A DNA stretch of 64,000 bases, from contig NZ_BATP01000016.1 in assembly GCF_000739615.1 (NCBI RefSeq), positions 51,760-115,759 on the forward strand, read 5' to 3'. A program made the position numbers and the translations under genes. Below the pieces are notes generated by a model. It saw only the letters and a list, made by a program, of their open reading frames with translations. It was not told where the DNA came from and did no database searches. This document shows, in pieces, positions 33,698 to 41,525 of this stretch (position 1 is its first letter; each line of letters starts with the position of its first letter). Source of the stretch: Haloferula sp. BvORR071 (GTDB lineage Bacteria > Verrucomicrobiota > Verrucomicrobiia > Verrucomicrobiales > Akkermansiaceae).

Positions 33698-34339
33698 ATG
33701 AATGGAGAAACCATCCACTTGATCGACGACGACTCAGGCCTGCGCAACGCCCTATCCCGCCTGCTGCGCTTGCATGGCTACGAGGTGCGTGCCTTCGCCA
33801 ATGCGACGGAGTTCCTGAACAATTGCCACTCGCACGAAATCGGCTGCCTGCTGCTGGATGTCTCGCTGCCCGGTCTCAGTGGACTGGAACTGCAACGGCA
33901 ACTGGTCCGCTCCCGCGTGACGGCCCCGATCGTTTTCCTCACCGGACATGCCGACGTCCCTACGACCGTGCGCGCGGTCAAGGCGGGCGCGATCGATTTC
34001 CTCACCAAGCCGGTGGAGACTTCCGACCTGCTGCAGGCGGTGCGCAACGCGCTGGCCTATGGTGCCTCCGTCCGTGCAGAACGGGGGGAAACCTTGCGGC
34101 TCGCCGCGCTCTTCCGCCAGCTCACCCCTCGCGAGCGGGAGGTGCTGGAAGGCGTGGTGGCGGGCAAGCCCAACAAGATCATCGCGGATGAACTCGGCAT
34201 CGGCGAACAGACGGTGAAGGTCCATCGGGGACGGATGATGGAGAAGATGCAGACGGATTCCCTGGCGGATTTGATCCGGATGGTCCAGCGGCTCAGGCGC
34301 GAGGAGCCGGACTGCTACCGGCCGCCGATGGCCTCCTGA
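33698..34339 (+). CDS. FixJ-type response regulator
   Basis: 213 residues. A receiver domain (1-120) with acidic pocket D10-D12, phospho-accepting Asp54 (LLLDVSLPG), Thr82 (FLTGHAD) and Lys104 (FLTKPVE) is followed by a LuxR/NarL-type HTH (LTPREREVLEGVVAGKPNKIIADELGI). This is the FixJ/TtrR class. No histidine kinase is in the window, so it is an orphan. No Shine-Dalgarno precedes the ATG. It converges on mtfA with 6 bases between stops. Confidence 0.92.
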   Translation: MNGETIHLIDDDSGLRNALSRLLRLHGYEVRAFANATEFLNNCHSHEIGCLLLDVSLPGLSGLELQRQLVRSRVTAPIVFLTGHADVPTTVRAVKAGAIDFLTKPVETSDLLQAVRNALAYGASVRAERGETLRLAALFRQLTPREREVLEGVVAGKPNKIIADELGIGEQTVKVHRGRMMEKMQTDSLADLIRMVQRLRREEPDCYRPPMAS

Positions 34340-34345
34340 TCTTCC

Positions 34346-35149
34346 TTACCAGGTGCCAGGATCCATTCCGTAGAACTTTACCAGCTCTGCGTAGATCTCA
34401 GGCTCTTCACGTTTCAGGCCCTTGGACCGCTCGAAAAAGGTCTCGGTGGCCACGGCGAAAAACTCGGCGGGATTCTCCGCGCCGTAGTCATCCATGACGG
34501 TGCGCTTGCCCGCATTGACCCGCTCGCAGAACTGATCGTAGGCGGGCAGGAAGGCGCGGGACCACTTGCCGTAGTCGCTGGCCTCCTCAAGCTCGGGCAC
34601 ACCGTCCGCAGCGCCGTCTTCTTGGTCGATCTGGTGGGCGAACTCGTGGAGCACCACGTTCAGGCCGTCTTCGGGATTGAGATCGCCTTGCTTCACCGAC
34701 TGCCACGCCAGCACGACGCTGCCCGTGCCCCAGGATTCGCCGAGGTTCACGCCCTCTTCGCCCCACTCGTTCTTCACGGTGAAGGCATCCGGATAAACCA
34801 AGATGCTACGAAGCCTCTCGTAGTAGTCCTGCGGGCGGCGGGCGATGAGCAGGCAAGCCGGGGCGGCGATGGCCAACTGCATCTCCTCGGTGACGCGCTC
34901 CAGGCCGCCGCAAGCCTCGAAGGATTTCTCGGCGAGGAAGACCTGCATCCAGCCTTCCGTCTCCATGCGGATCTCCTGCGGGATTTCCTCCCAAAGCGGG
35001 AAATACTCGATCACAATGCCTCGCTGGCGTTCGTCCAAACGTTGCGCGCGCAGACGGCTGCGCTGATCCCCAATCCGCTTGGAGTGCAGGAAGACCACCA
35101 GCGCCACGATGGCAATGCCGGCAAGCAGGAGCCACAAGCCGGCGTTCAT
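34346..35149 (-). CDS. mtfA: M90 family zinc metallopeptidase (MtfA-like)
   Basis: 267 residues. An N-terminal membrane anchor (MNAGLWLLLAGIAIVALVVFLHS) precedes the M90/MtfA peptidase domain. The zinc motif HEFAHQID is near residue 171 and a downstream Glu ligand lies in ENPAEFFAVATETFFE. E. coli MtfA interacts with the repressor Mlc; a membrane anchor like this is common in other phyla. ATG 35149 overlaps the stop of the upstream CorA-type gene by 4 bases (ATGA), giving a coupled pair. Confidence 0.9.
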   Translation of the reverse strand: MNAGLWLLLAGIAIVALVVFLHSKRIGDQRSRLRAQRLDERQRGIVIEYFPLWEEIPQEIRMETEGWMQVFLAEKSFEACGGLERVTEEMQLAIAAPACLLIARRPQDYYERLRSILVYPDAFTVKNEWGEEGVNLGESWGTGSVVLAWQSVKQGDLNPEDGLNVVLHEFAHQIDQEDGAADGVPELEEASDYGKWSRAFLPAYDQFCERVNAGKRTVMDDYGAENPAEFFAVATETFFERSKGLKREEPEIYAELVKFYGMDPGTW

Positions 35150-35892
35150 TTGCACGACTCGGACTTGCGGATGACCCACCACACCACCAAGCCGCCGGTG
35201 ACCAAGCCGCCGAAGAGGATCAGCCAGAAGAGCCCCTGTGTGAAGGAGGGGATGGCCACATTCATGCCGAAGATCCCGCCGATCGCCGCGAGTGGCAGGA
35301 AGAAGCCGGCGAGCAGGTTCAGGCGGAAAGCGGTCACGTTCAGCTTCTCCGCCGCCTCCTGCTGCTGCTCGCTGCGCTCCGCCATCCAGAATTCCATGGT
35401 CAGACGGGCGTCGTGATTGAGCTGCTCCGCGGCGCGCTCCAGCTCCCGGGCGCGGTCACGGTAGGAGCGGAGCTCGCGGTTGTCTTCGTCGTGCTGCAAG
35501 GTCTGCTCGATCGCCAGCGCGAGGTTGCGCGAGGCACGGGACAGCGGACCCGAAATACGCGCCAGGGCGAAGATGCCCGCCGCGGTGTCCACCGCCTCGA
35601 CCAGCTCTTCCTGCTCGTCGATGTATTTGGTATAGCGGTCGAGCAAGTCGCCGAGTCGTTTGAGGCCGCGCCCGCCGCTGTAGTCCATCCAGACCTCATC
35701 CTGCCGCCGCCAGAAGATCAGCGGCTCGCGCTCGGGCACGCCGGCCTTCGGCACCTCGTGCACCACCAGCAAGAGTTCATCGCGGCCGACGACGCAGCGC
35801 TGGTTGCCCGGGCGGTTGCTCAGCTGGTCGAGAATCTCCTCCTCCGGGTCGAAGCTGGAGGGCAGGTAGGGAAAGTCGGAGCACTTCGACAT
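35146..35892 (-). CDS. CorA-type divalent cation transporter
   Basis: 248 residues, shorter than classical CorA (about 316). The helical cytoplasmic domain (about 75-190) is highly charged; the C-terminus has two membrane helices with the diagnostic Gly-Met-Asn motif in GGIFGMNVAIP between them. The substrate (Mg2+, Zn2+ or another) cannot be read from sequence. It precedes mtfA with a 4-base overlap. Upstream of its start, a 7-mer tandem repeat separates it from hisA. Confidence 0.85.
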   Translation of the reverse strand: MSKCSDFPYLPSSFDPEEEILDQLSNRPGNQRCVVGRDELLLVVHEVPKAGVPEREPLIFWRRQDEVWMDYSGGRGLKRLGDLLDRYTKYIDEQEELVEAVDTAAGIFALARISGPLSRASRNLALAIEQTLQHDEDNRELRSYRDRARELERAAEQLNHDARLTMEFWMAERSEQQQEAAEKLNVTAFRLNLLAGFFLPLAAIGGIFGMNVAIPSFTQGLFWLILFGGLVTGGLVVWWVIRKSESCK

Positions 35893-35916
35893 GGCGGGGG
35901 CCAGTGGAAATCTTCT

Positions 35917-35941
35917 ATCTCAAATCTGAAATCTCAAATTT
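35917..35941. repeat. 7-mer tandem repeat, copy 2
   Basis: Heptamers ATCTCAA, ATCTGAA, ATCTCAA and a partial fourth ATT, consensus ATYTSAA, the same pattern as 20595-20615. It lies in the 71-base gap between the CorA-type gene and the end of hisA. Confidence 0.7.
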
Positions 35942-35963
35942 CGCGGCAGCGATGCTTGCCCGC

Positions 35964-36725
35964 TCAGCGCCGGTTCCATGCCACCAGTTCGTCGTAGCGG
36001 ATTCCACTACCTCCGAAAAGGTCGAGCGCGGAACCGACCGTCAGGTCGACCTTCCCGCCGGACAGTTCCGAAACGAGCTCCACGTCCGCCATGGTGGCGG
36101 CGCCGCCCGCGTAGGTGACAGGAGCGTCACCCCAGTTCCCGAGCATGGTCACGAGTTCGGCATCGACGCCGCGGCAAAGGCCCTCGACATCCGCGGCGTG
36201 GATCAGGAATTCGGCACAGGATGGAGCCAGCAGGTCCAAGGTCGCGGGCGTGAGATCGAGGTCCGTGAGAGTCTGCCAGCGGTCCATCGCCACGGTCCAG
36301 CCGCGCTCGGTGCGGCGGCAGGAGAGATCGATGACGAGACGCTCCGGCCCCACCGTTGCGACGAGTTCGCGCAGGCGTTCGGGGGAAAATTTCGCGCCCT
36401 CGAAGAGCCAGGAAGTGACAATCACCTGCGAGGCACCGGCAGCGAGCCATTCCGCGGCATTGCCAGCATGGATGCCGCCGCCGATCTGCATGCCGCCGGG
36501 CCAGGCGGCGAGCGCTTCCTTGGCGGCCTCGTCATTGCCCGGGCCGAGCTTGATAATGTGCCCGCCGGTCAGCACGTCGGCGCGGAATTTCGCGGCGAAC
36601 TCCCCTGCCCCGGCGCTGGCGACGAAATTCTCGCGCGGGCCGGGGCCATCGTCACGCAGCGTGCCGCCGACGATTTGCTTCACCTTGCCCTGGTGGAGGT
36701 CGATGCAGGGGCGGAACTTGGTCAT
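35964..36725 (-). CDS. hisA: HisA isomerase of the eukaryotic HIS6 type
   Basis: Phosphoribosylformimino-AICAR ribotide isomerase, histidine biosynthesis step 4; 253 residues, TIM barrel. It starts MTKFRPCIDLHQGKVKQIVGG (ATG 36725; longer starts discarded) and has the motifs of the yeast HIS6 form rather than ordinary bacterial HisA: VIVTSWLFEG, LVIDLSCRRTERGW, EFLIHAADVEGLC, VTYAGGAATM and GKVDLTVGSALDLFGG. Phosphate-binding glycines are in place. Known bacterial HisA proteins are about 245 residues and are quite different in these blocks. No other his gene is nearby. The upstream gene is an Atg22-like transporter; the functional link, if any, is unclear. Confidence 0.9.
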   Translation of the reverse strand: MTKFRPCIDLHQGKVKQIVGGTLRDDGPGPRENFVASAGAGEFAAKFRADVLTGGHIIKLGPGNDEAAKEALAAWPGGMQIGGGIHAGNAAEWLAAGASQVIVTSWLFEGAKFSPERLRELVATVGPERLVIDLSCRRTERGWTVAMDRWQTLTDLDLTPATLDLLAPSCAEFLIHAADVEGLCRGVDAELVTMLGNWGDAPVTYAGGAATMADVELVSELSGGKVDLTVGSALDLFGGSGIRYDELVAWNRR

Positions 36726-36780
36726 GGCCGCGGGAGAGTCCGCGCTGGCGGCCACTAGTCAAGGACAGGAAGCTTCCCGG

Positions 36781-38103
36781 CTAGCTGGGATTGTGGATCG
36801 CGGCGGCGTGGCCGCGCTTCTCGTCGATAAAGCAGGTCAGCACCAAGCCGATCACGATCAAGCCCGCGAGCAGCAACAGCGCCTGCGGGCTGCCGCTCTT
36901 GTCCTTCACCCAAGCGAAGGGATAGGTCATGACCGCGGCCAGCTTGATCATGAGGCCCCAGATGCCGAACATCTCGGCGGATTTCTCCGGCGGGGAGAGA
37001 TAGCCAACGAAGGCACGGTTCGCGGAACCCAGCGAGCCCAGACCGAAGCCCAGGAGGTTTCCGATCACCCACAGCGGCCACTTCGCGAAATCGGCATCCT
37101 TCCCGCCTGCATCAACGAAGGCATCGTGACGGTGGGCGTAGTACGCGAAGCCGACCGAGGCGAGGATCCAGACCAAGGCGAGCACAACCGAGGTGAAGCG
37201 GTGGCCGAGGCGGTCCTGGCAGAGCATCGGCAGGAAGGTGCCAAGGATCCCGGAGATTGTGATGATCGCCATGAAGATCACCAAGTCCACCTGGGTGAAG
37301 CCGTATTCGGAGGCGAGCTTGCTCGCGAAGGAGACGACCACATTCGTCCCGGTGGCGAAGAAGAAGGATGCAACCATGAGGATCGCCAGATCCCGGAAGC
37401 TGCGCAGATGCTTGCAGGTTTCCATCAGACGCACATAGCCGGCGGCGATCAGGTTCTTGCCGCTATGGGGCTCGGTATCGATCTCCGGCTCACGCAGCCA
37501 CAGCAAAGTGGGCACCGTGAAGGCCAGGAACCACAGTCCTGCCATCATAAAGAAGGGCCGCCATTGCGCGACTTCCTCGACCTTGAAAACCTTCATGCTG
37601 ACAGCCGTGACCGCGAGGAGAAAGAGCGCCGCGAAATAGGCGAGGCCCCAAGAGAAAGCACTGACGCGCCCGACTTCGTTTTGCCGCGCCAAGGTCGGCA
37701 GGAAGCTGGCGAGGAAGTTCTCGCCGATCGCGAAGGCGAAGTTCGCGGGCATGTAGAGCAGGAGCGCGAGCCAGACCTGCCCGGGCTGCAGGAAGTAAAG
37801 GCCGCAGGTACAGACGCTGCAGATCACTCCGGTGACAATCAGGCCGGCCTTCTTGCAACGCCGTTCATCCGCCACGGCGCCGACGAGTGGCGAGACGAAG
37901 GCGGCCACCAGCATGCTGCCCGCAAAGGCGATCGCCCAGAGCTGGTTCTCCATCGCCTTGTCGGTAACGATGATCTTCCCGAAGAAGATCGAGAAGAGCA
38001 TGGTATTGACGATCAGCGTGAAGGACTGGTTCGCCACATCATAGGAGATCCAGGACCAAATCTGCTTCTGCTGGGGAAGTCCTTTGAGCGGATAGAGATT
38101 CAT
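36781..38103 (-). CDS. MFS transporter, Atg22/UMF1-like
   Basis: 440 residues, about 12 membrane helices. The Atg22-like (UMF1, 'vacuole effluxer') signature WSWISYDVANQSFTLIVNT is at the N-terminus, and the central DRLGHRFTSVVL and GLGSLGSANRAFVGYLSPPEKSAEMFGIWGL match this family well. ATG 38103 is preferred since earlier frames give low-complexity sequence. Yeast Atg22 exports amino acids; in bacteria the substrate is unknown. It is followed by hisA 55 bases later. Confidence 0.85.
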   Translation of the reverse strand: MNLYPLKGLPQQKQIWSWISYDVANQSFTLIVNTMLFSIFFGKIIVTDKAMENQLWAIAFAGSMLVAAFVSPLVGAVADERRCKKAGLIVTGVICSVCTCGLYFLQPGQVWLALLLYMPANFAFAIGENFLASFLPTLARQNEVGRVSAFSWGLAYFAALFLLAVTAVSMKVFKVEEVAQWRPFFMMAGLWFLAFTVPTLLWLREPEIDTEPHSGKNLIAAGYVRLMETCKHLRSFRDLAILMVASFFFATGTNVVVSFASKLASEYGFTQVDLVIFMAIITISGILGTFLPMLCQDRLGHRFTSVVLALVWILASVGFAYYAHRHDAFVDAGGKDADFAKWPLWVIGNLLGFGLGSLGSANRAFVGYLSPPEKSAEMFGIWGLMIKLAAVMTYPFAWVKDKSGSPQALLLLAGLIVIGLVLTCFIDEKRGHAAAIHNPS

Positions 38104-38144
38104 GGCGGGGCCTAACGGCGCGGCCATGCTCGCCGGAATCCGGG

Positions 38145-38224
38145 GCAATGCAATGCCGGGTTGCTGGTGTTGAGGAAGGGCTGGGGGGAGATTCGCCGAG
38201 GGAATTGCATTGCGATCCTCGGCG
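38145..38224. other. two overlapping inverted repeats between MFS genes
   Basis: A perfect 10-bp pair GCAATGCAAT/ATTGCATTGC (38145-38154, 38204-38213) and a perfect 8-bp pair CGCCGAGG/CCTCGGCG (38194-38201, 38217-38224) interleave, so only one can form at a time. On the minus transcript they fall downstream of the ACS-type transporter and upstream of the Atg22-like transporter. Confidence 0.6.
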
Positions 38225-38245
38225 GACTCTCGCCCAGCCGTTCCG

Positions 38246-39619
38246 CTACGTGGGGAGGGCGCGCCGATGGAGGCCGCCTGTCCATAACAGCAAGAACGCC
38301 AAAGGATGCAGGAAGGCCATGGCCAGGAACCAGGGGCCGTAACCCTTCCCGGCCACGGCATCGAGCAGCGGCCCGACGACGCCTTGAACCGCCTGATCCA
38401 GAAAGCCAGGGGGCTTGGTGGAGGGCCCGGCGACCATGGTGGCGACCAGCAGGTTCATCGCGATGCCGCCCAAGGTGCTGCCCGCCGCGACAATGCCGAA
38501 GGCGGTCCCGAGCGAATGCTTGGGCACCAAATCCACCACCAGCGCGCTGATATTGATCAGCCAGGCGAGTGCCGCGAAGACGGCGCAGACAGTAAGCGTC
38601 AGGGCCGTGGGCAAGCCACCAGCCTGCGCAATCAGCGGTGAAAGCGGCATGATTGTCGCGCAACCCAGCATGACCCGCAGCCGGGCGCTCACCGGCGAGA
38701 TCCCCTTCTTCACCAGCCAGCCGGAGAGCCAGCCACCCGCCAAGGATCCGGCACCTGCCGCGGCGTAAACCTGCCAGGTGACGGTCAGCTCGGCCTGTAC
38801 TAGACCGCGCTCACTGCTCAGGTATTTGGCAAACCAGAACTGATAGAAGTACCATACCGGATCGGTCAGCAGCCGCCCCAGCAGCAAGAGCCAGACCGGT
38901 GGATAGGCCAGCACCCGCCCCCAGGACCAAGGCGGCTTCCCTTCCCCAACGGAAGCCTCGCCGTCCTCAATCAGGCTCAGTTCCCCGGCCGTCAGCAGCG
39001 CGCTCTCGCGCGGCTTGCAGTAGAGCAGCAGCCAAGGAAGCAGCCAGACGAAGCCCGCGAGGCCGGTGACCAGGAAGGCGATGCGCCACCCCGTGCCCGT
39101 CTCGAACCATGCCAGTGCGGCCGGAAACTCCGCAGCGTAGTCGAACTTCGCCAGCGGGATGGCGATGTGCGGCGCCAGCACCGCGCCCACCATCGCGCCC
39201 ATGGTGTAGAGCCCGATCGCCAGCGCGCGTTCACGCGAGGGAAACCACTCCGAGACCGCCTTGGATGCAGCAGGCCAGACACCAGCCTCGCCCAGGCCTA
39301 ACAGAAAGCGGCAAGCTCCCATCGAGCGCAGGCCCTGCACCCACGCGGTCGCCATATTCGCCAGCGACCACCAGATGACGAAAGCGGCGGTTCCCGCACG
39401 CGTGCCAAGCCGGTCCACCAGCTTGCCGGAAACCAGGTAGGCGAAGGTGTAGGCCAGCAGGAAAAGGTTCACGACGTTCGCATAGTCGCGCTCATCCATT
39501 CCCAAGTCCGCCTGCACCGTCGGCGCGAGTGCCGACAAGGTTTGCCGATCGACGTAGTTGAGCACCGCCGCCAGGAACACCAGCACGACGATCCACCAAC
39601 GCAGTCCCCGAATCTTCAT
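38246..39619 (-). CDS. MFS transporter, ACS family (hexuronate-like)
   Basis: 457 residues with 12 membrane helices. The anion:cation symporter signature RWWIVVLVFLAAVLNYVDRQTLS is at the N-terminus, with FLLGLGEAGVWPAASKAVSEWFPSRER and GAMVGAVLAPHIA after it, as in ExuT/GudP type uronate carriers. It begins at ATG 39619; a GTG at 39625 overlaps the GH9 stop (GTGA) and could be the coupled start. It stands downstream of the GH9-like gene, which suggests uptake of the oligosaccharide or acid sugar released there; the substrate is inference. Confidence 0.85.
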   Translation of the reverse strand: MKIRGLRWWIVVLVFLAAVLNYVDRQTLSALAPTVQADLGMDERDYANVVNLFLLAYTFAYLVSGKLVDRLGTRAGTAAFVIWWSLANMATAWVQGLRSMGACRFLLGLGEAGVWPAASKAVSEWFPSRERALAIGLYTMGAMVGAVLAPHIAIPLAKFDYAAEFPAALAWFETGTGWRIAFLVTGLAGFVWLLPWLLLYCKPRESALLTAGELSLIEDGEASVGEGKPPWSWGRVLAYPPVWLLLLGRLLTDPVWYFYQFWFAKYLSSERGLVQAELTVTWQVYAAAGAGSLAGGWLSGWLVKKGISPVSARLRVMLGCATIMPLSPLIAQAGGLPTALTLTVCAVFAALAWLINISALVVDLVPKHSLGTAFGIVAAGSTLGGIAMNLLVATMVAGPSTKPPGFLDQAVQGVVGPLLDAVAGKGYGPWFLAMAFLHPLAFLLLWTGGLHRRALPT

Positions 39620-39621
39620 GC

Positions 39622-41373
39622 TCACGGAATGTCCGAGCCTCGCGCGTCGAACTCCAGATAGGCAAGGCTGATGCACCAGGCCGCGCCATAGTTCACCCAG
39701 CCTTCCGCATGCCGGTAGCTGCCCTCCGGATTGAAGGGATACATCTCCGTGCCCGGCATCGAGTCCAGCGAAGCACGGCAGAGCTCCAGGCGCGCGCAGA
39801 CATTCTTGTGGAAGGGTTGCGGCCAAGTGCGCTCGATGCCGGTGAACCCGTCGCTCTTGCCCGCCGCAGCGGCCAGGCGCGGATTGCGGCCGAAGAGCGC
39901 ATCGGCATGCGATACCGCGAGCTGCTGCATGCGTTGCTTGAGCGCGGGATCTCCGGCCACCCAGGAGGCGGCGAGGAAGATCGCCGGTGCCGCGGCGCTA
40001 TTGCCCGCATCATTGAGCTTCGGAATCGTCCAGTTCTCCTCCAGATCGTAGCGCCGGAAGTCCCACATGTTGTTAGACCGCGATGCGGCGACTTCGGCCC
40101 AGGCGCGAATCTTCTCGCGTAGGCCCGGCGGTGCTTCCTGCGGATAGTGGCGCAGCAACCAGACGAGATTGGGAATCGTGCGGTGCTCGCTCATGCGCTG
40201 CCCCTTGGTGGTGCGCGGATCGGACCAATCGAGCTTCTCGACGCACCACGCAGCTTCGGCCAGCGCCGCCTTCAGGTAGCGTTGCGGATCGGCCAGGCCA
40301 TCGCGCTTCGCCACCTCATGCATCAGCAGGTTCGGCACGATCGAGTGCCCCGGCGCATGGCGGCCCTTGTAGGGATGAAGCAGCCCGCCGGTGGGATTCT
40401 TCTCCAGAAGCTGCGCCGGAGTCAGGTAGGTCGCCGGGTCCCACCACTTGTCCACTTCCAGCGACTTCGCCCAGTTCGCCTCGCAGAAATTACGACACTT
40501 CTCATAGAAGGAGCGCGGCAACCACTTCTCCAACTGCGGCCAGGCCCAGACCACGTAGGCGATCTGCTCGACTGTCTGGGAGTGGATCTGCTGTGGATCG
40601 GGATCGCCACTCGGGTCTTTGGTCGCGGGATGGCAGAGGTAGTAGCCCGCGCCCCAGTGGATCAGCTTGACCACATCGGGAGCCTCCGCCGCGGGGGGCT
40701 CGAACTCGGTGTAATATTTCCGCACCGCATCCATCACGCCCTCGCTGCAGGGATTGTTGGAATCGAACTTGAACTCCGGGGCCAGCACCCGGCGCTTGTC
40801 CGCTTCCCAATCGATCTGCCGCGGCATGACGGCGATGCGCCCGGGGTCCGCGCGGTAGAGCAGCACCAAGGCGGGCAGGATCGCATCGTAATAAGTCCCG
40901 TCACGCCACGGACAGCCGCCGTAGGCACTGGGATGGGTCCCGGTCACGCTGCGGGAATCGATCAGGAAGTCCACCGCCGGCTGCCAGAAGCGATCCTGCC
41001 AGAAGTCCGCCTCGATCAAAAACGGATCACTGGTCCCCGCCTTCAGGTCTCCGCCGCTGAGTTCGATCCGGAACTCGCCGCCCGCTGGTGGCCGCAATTC
41101 CGAAAAATCGCCGATCCCGCCTTGGACCGCGCCGTGGAAGATCTCCACCCCGCTCCCATCCCGCACCCCGAAGACCGAGCCATCCGGACTCAGCGGCGCG
41201 GTGAAGCGCTTGGGCCTCCCGCTCTCATACCCCACCTGATTCAGCGCGAGGACATGGATATCGCGGGCCAGTGGAGCGGCCCCGGAAGGCTCCGTCGCGA
41301 TGGCCGAAATCATCACGAATGGCAGGCTCATTCCGCTGCGGAGCAAGCCCCGGATCCCGCTGCGGGGGCGCAT
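39622..41373 (-). CDS. divergent glycoside hydrolase family 9-like enzyme
   Basis: 583 residues from ATG 41373; starts at 41427 or 41448 would add a less signal-like extension. The N-terminus looks exported (GLLRSGMSLPFVMISAIATEPSGA). An Ig-like CelD_N domain follows, with HVLALNQVGYESGRPKRFTAPL, then an (alpha/alpha)6-type region. The canonical DAGD of GH9 is replaced by CPWRDGTYYD, but the C-terminal part keeps 'ALFGRNP', 'FTGIERTWPQPFHKN' and a Glu in AEGWVNYGAAW that lines up with the catalytic Glu of NExAINWNA. So the fold is GH9-like, but specificity is open. The ACS transporter gene overlaps its end, and a XylR-like regulator is divergent. Confidence 0.72.
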   Translation of the reverse strand: MRPRSGIRGLLRSGMSLPFVMISAIATEPSGAAPLARDIHVLALNQVGYESGRPKRFTAPLSPDGSVFGVRDGSGVEIFHGAVQGGIGDFSELRPPAGGEFRIELSGGDLKAGTSDPFLIEADFWQDRFWQPAVDFLIDSRSVTGTHPSAYGGCPWRDGTYYDAILPALVLLYRADPGRIAVMPRQIDWEADKRRVLAPEFKFDSNNPCSEGVMDAVRKYYTEFEPPAAEAPDVVKLIHWGAGYYLCHPATKDPSGDPDPQQIHSQTVEQIAYVVWAWPQLEKWLPRSFYEKCRNFCEANWAKSLEVDKWWDPATYLTPAQLLEKNPTGGLLHPYKGRHAPGHSIVPNLLMHEVAKRDGLADPQRYLKAALAEAAWCVEKLDWSDPRTTKGQRMSEHRTIPNLVWLLRHYPQEAPPGLREKIRAWAEVAASRSNNMWDFRRYDLEENWTIPKLNDAGNSAAAPAIFLAASWVAGDPALKQRMQQLAVSHADALFGRNPRLAAAAGKSDGFTGIERTWPQPFHKNVCARLELCRASLDSMPGTEMYPFNPEGSYRHAEGWVNYGAAWCISLAYLEFDARGSDIP

Positions 41374-41525
41374 TATCGCGGATTTATCAGACACATCACT
41401 CGCGCTTTTATATAATTTAATTTCCATTTTAAGCATCTCACCATGCAACGGATGTTTGACACATGGGAATCGTATCTTTCTCTTAGGCGTTTACATTAGG
41501 GAAGTTCTGGCAATGCTCGCGGGCC
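41374..41525. promoter_or_regulatory. divergent control region for GH9 unit and XylR-like gene
   Basis: 152 bases, AT-rich. GACACAT occurs as a direct repeat at 41390-41396 and 41458-41464, within CAGACACATCACTC and TTTGACACATGGG. TTGACA (41456-41461) could be a -35 for the plus-strand regulator gene, but no matching -10 is clear. The repeats are candidate binding sites for the regulator itself. Confidence 0.4.

Noticed and set aside
40147..41415. 422-residue plus-strand frame opposite the GH9-like gene
   Set aside because: Shadow of the GH9-like coding sequence; no recognisable fold or start signal.
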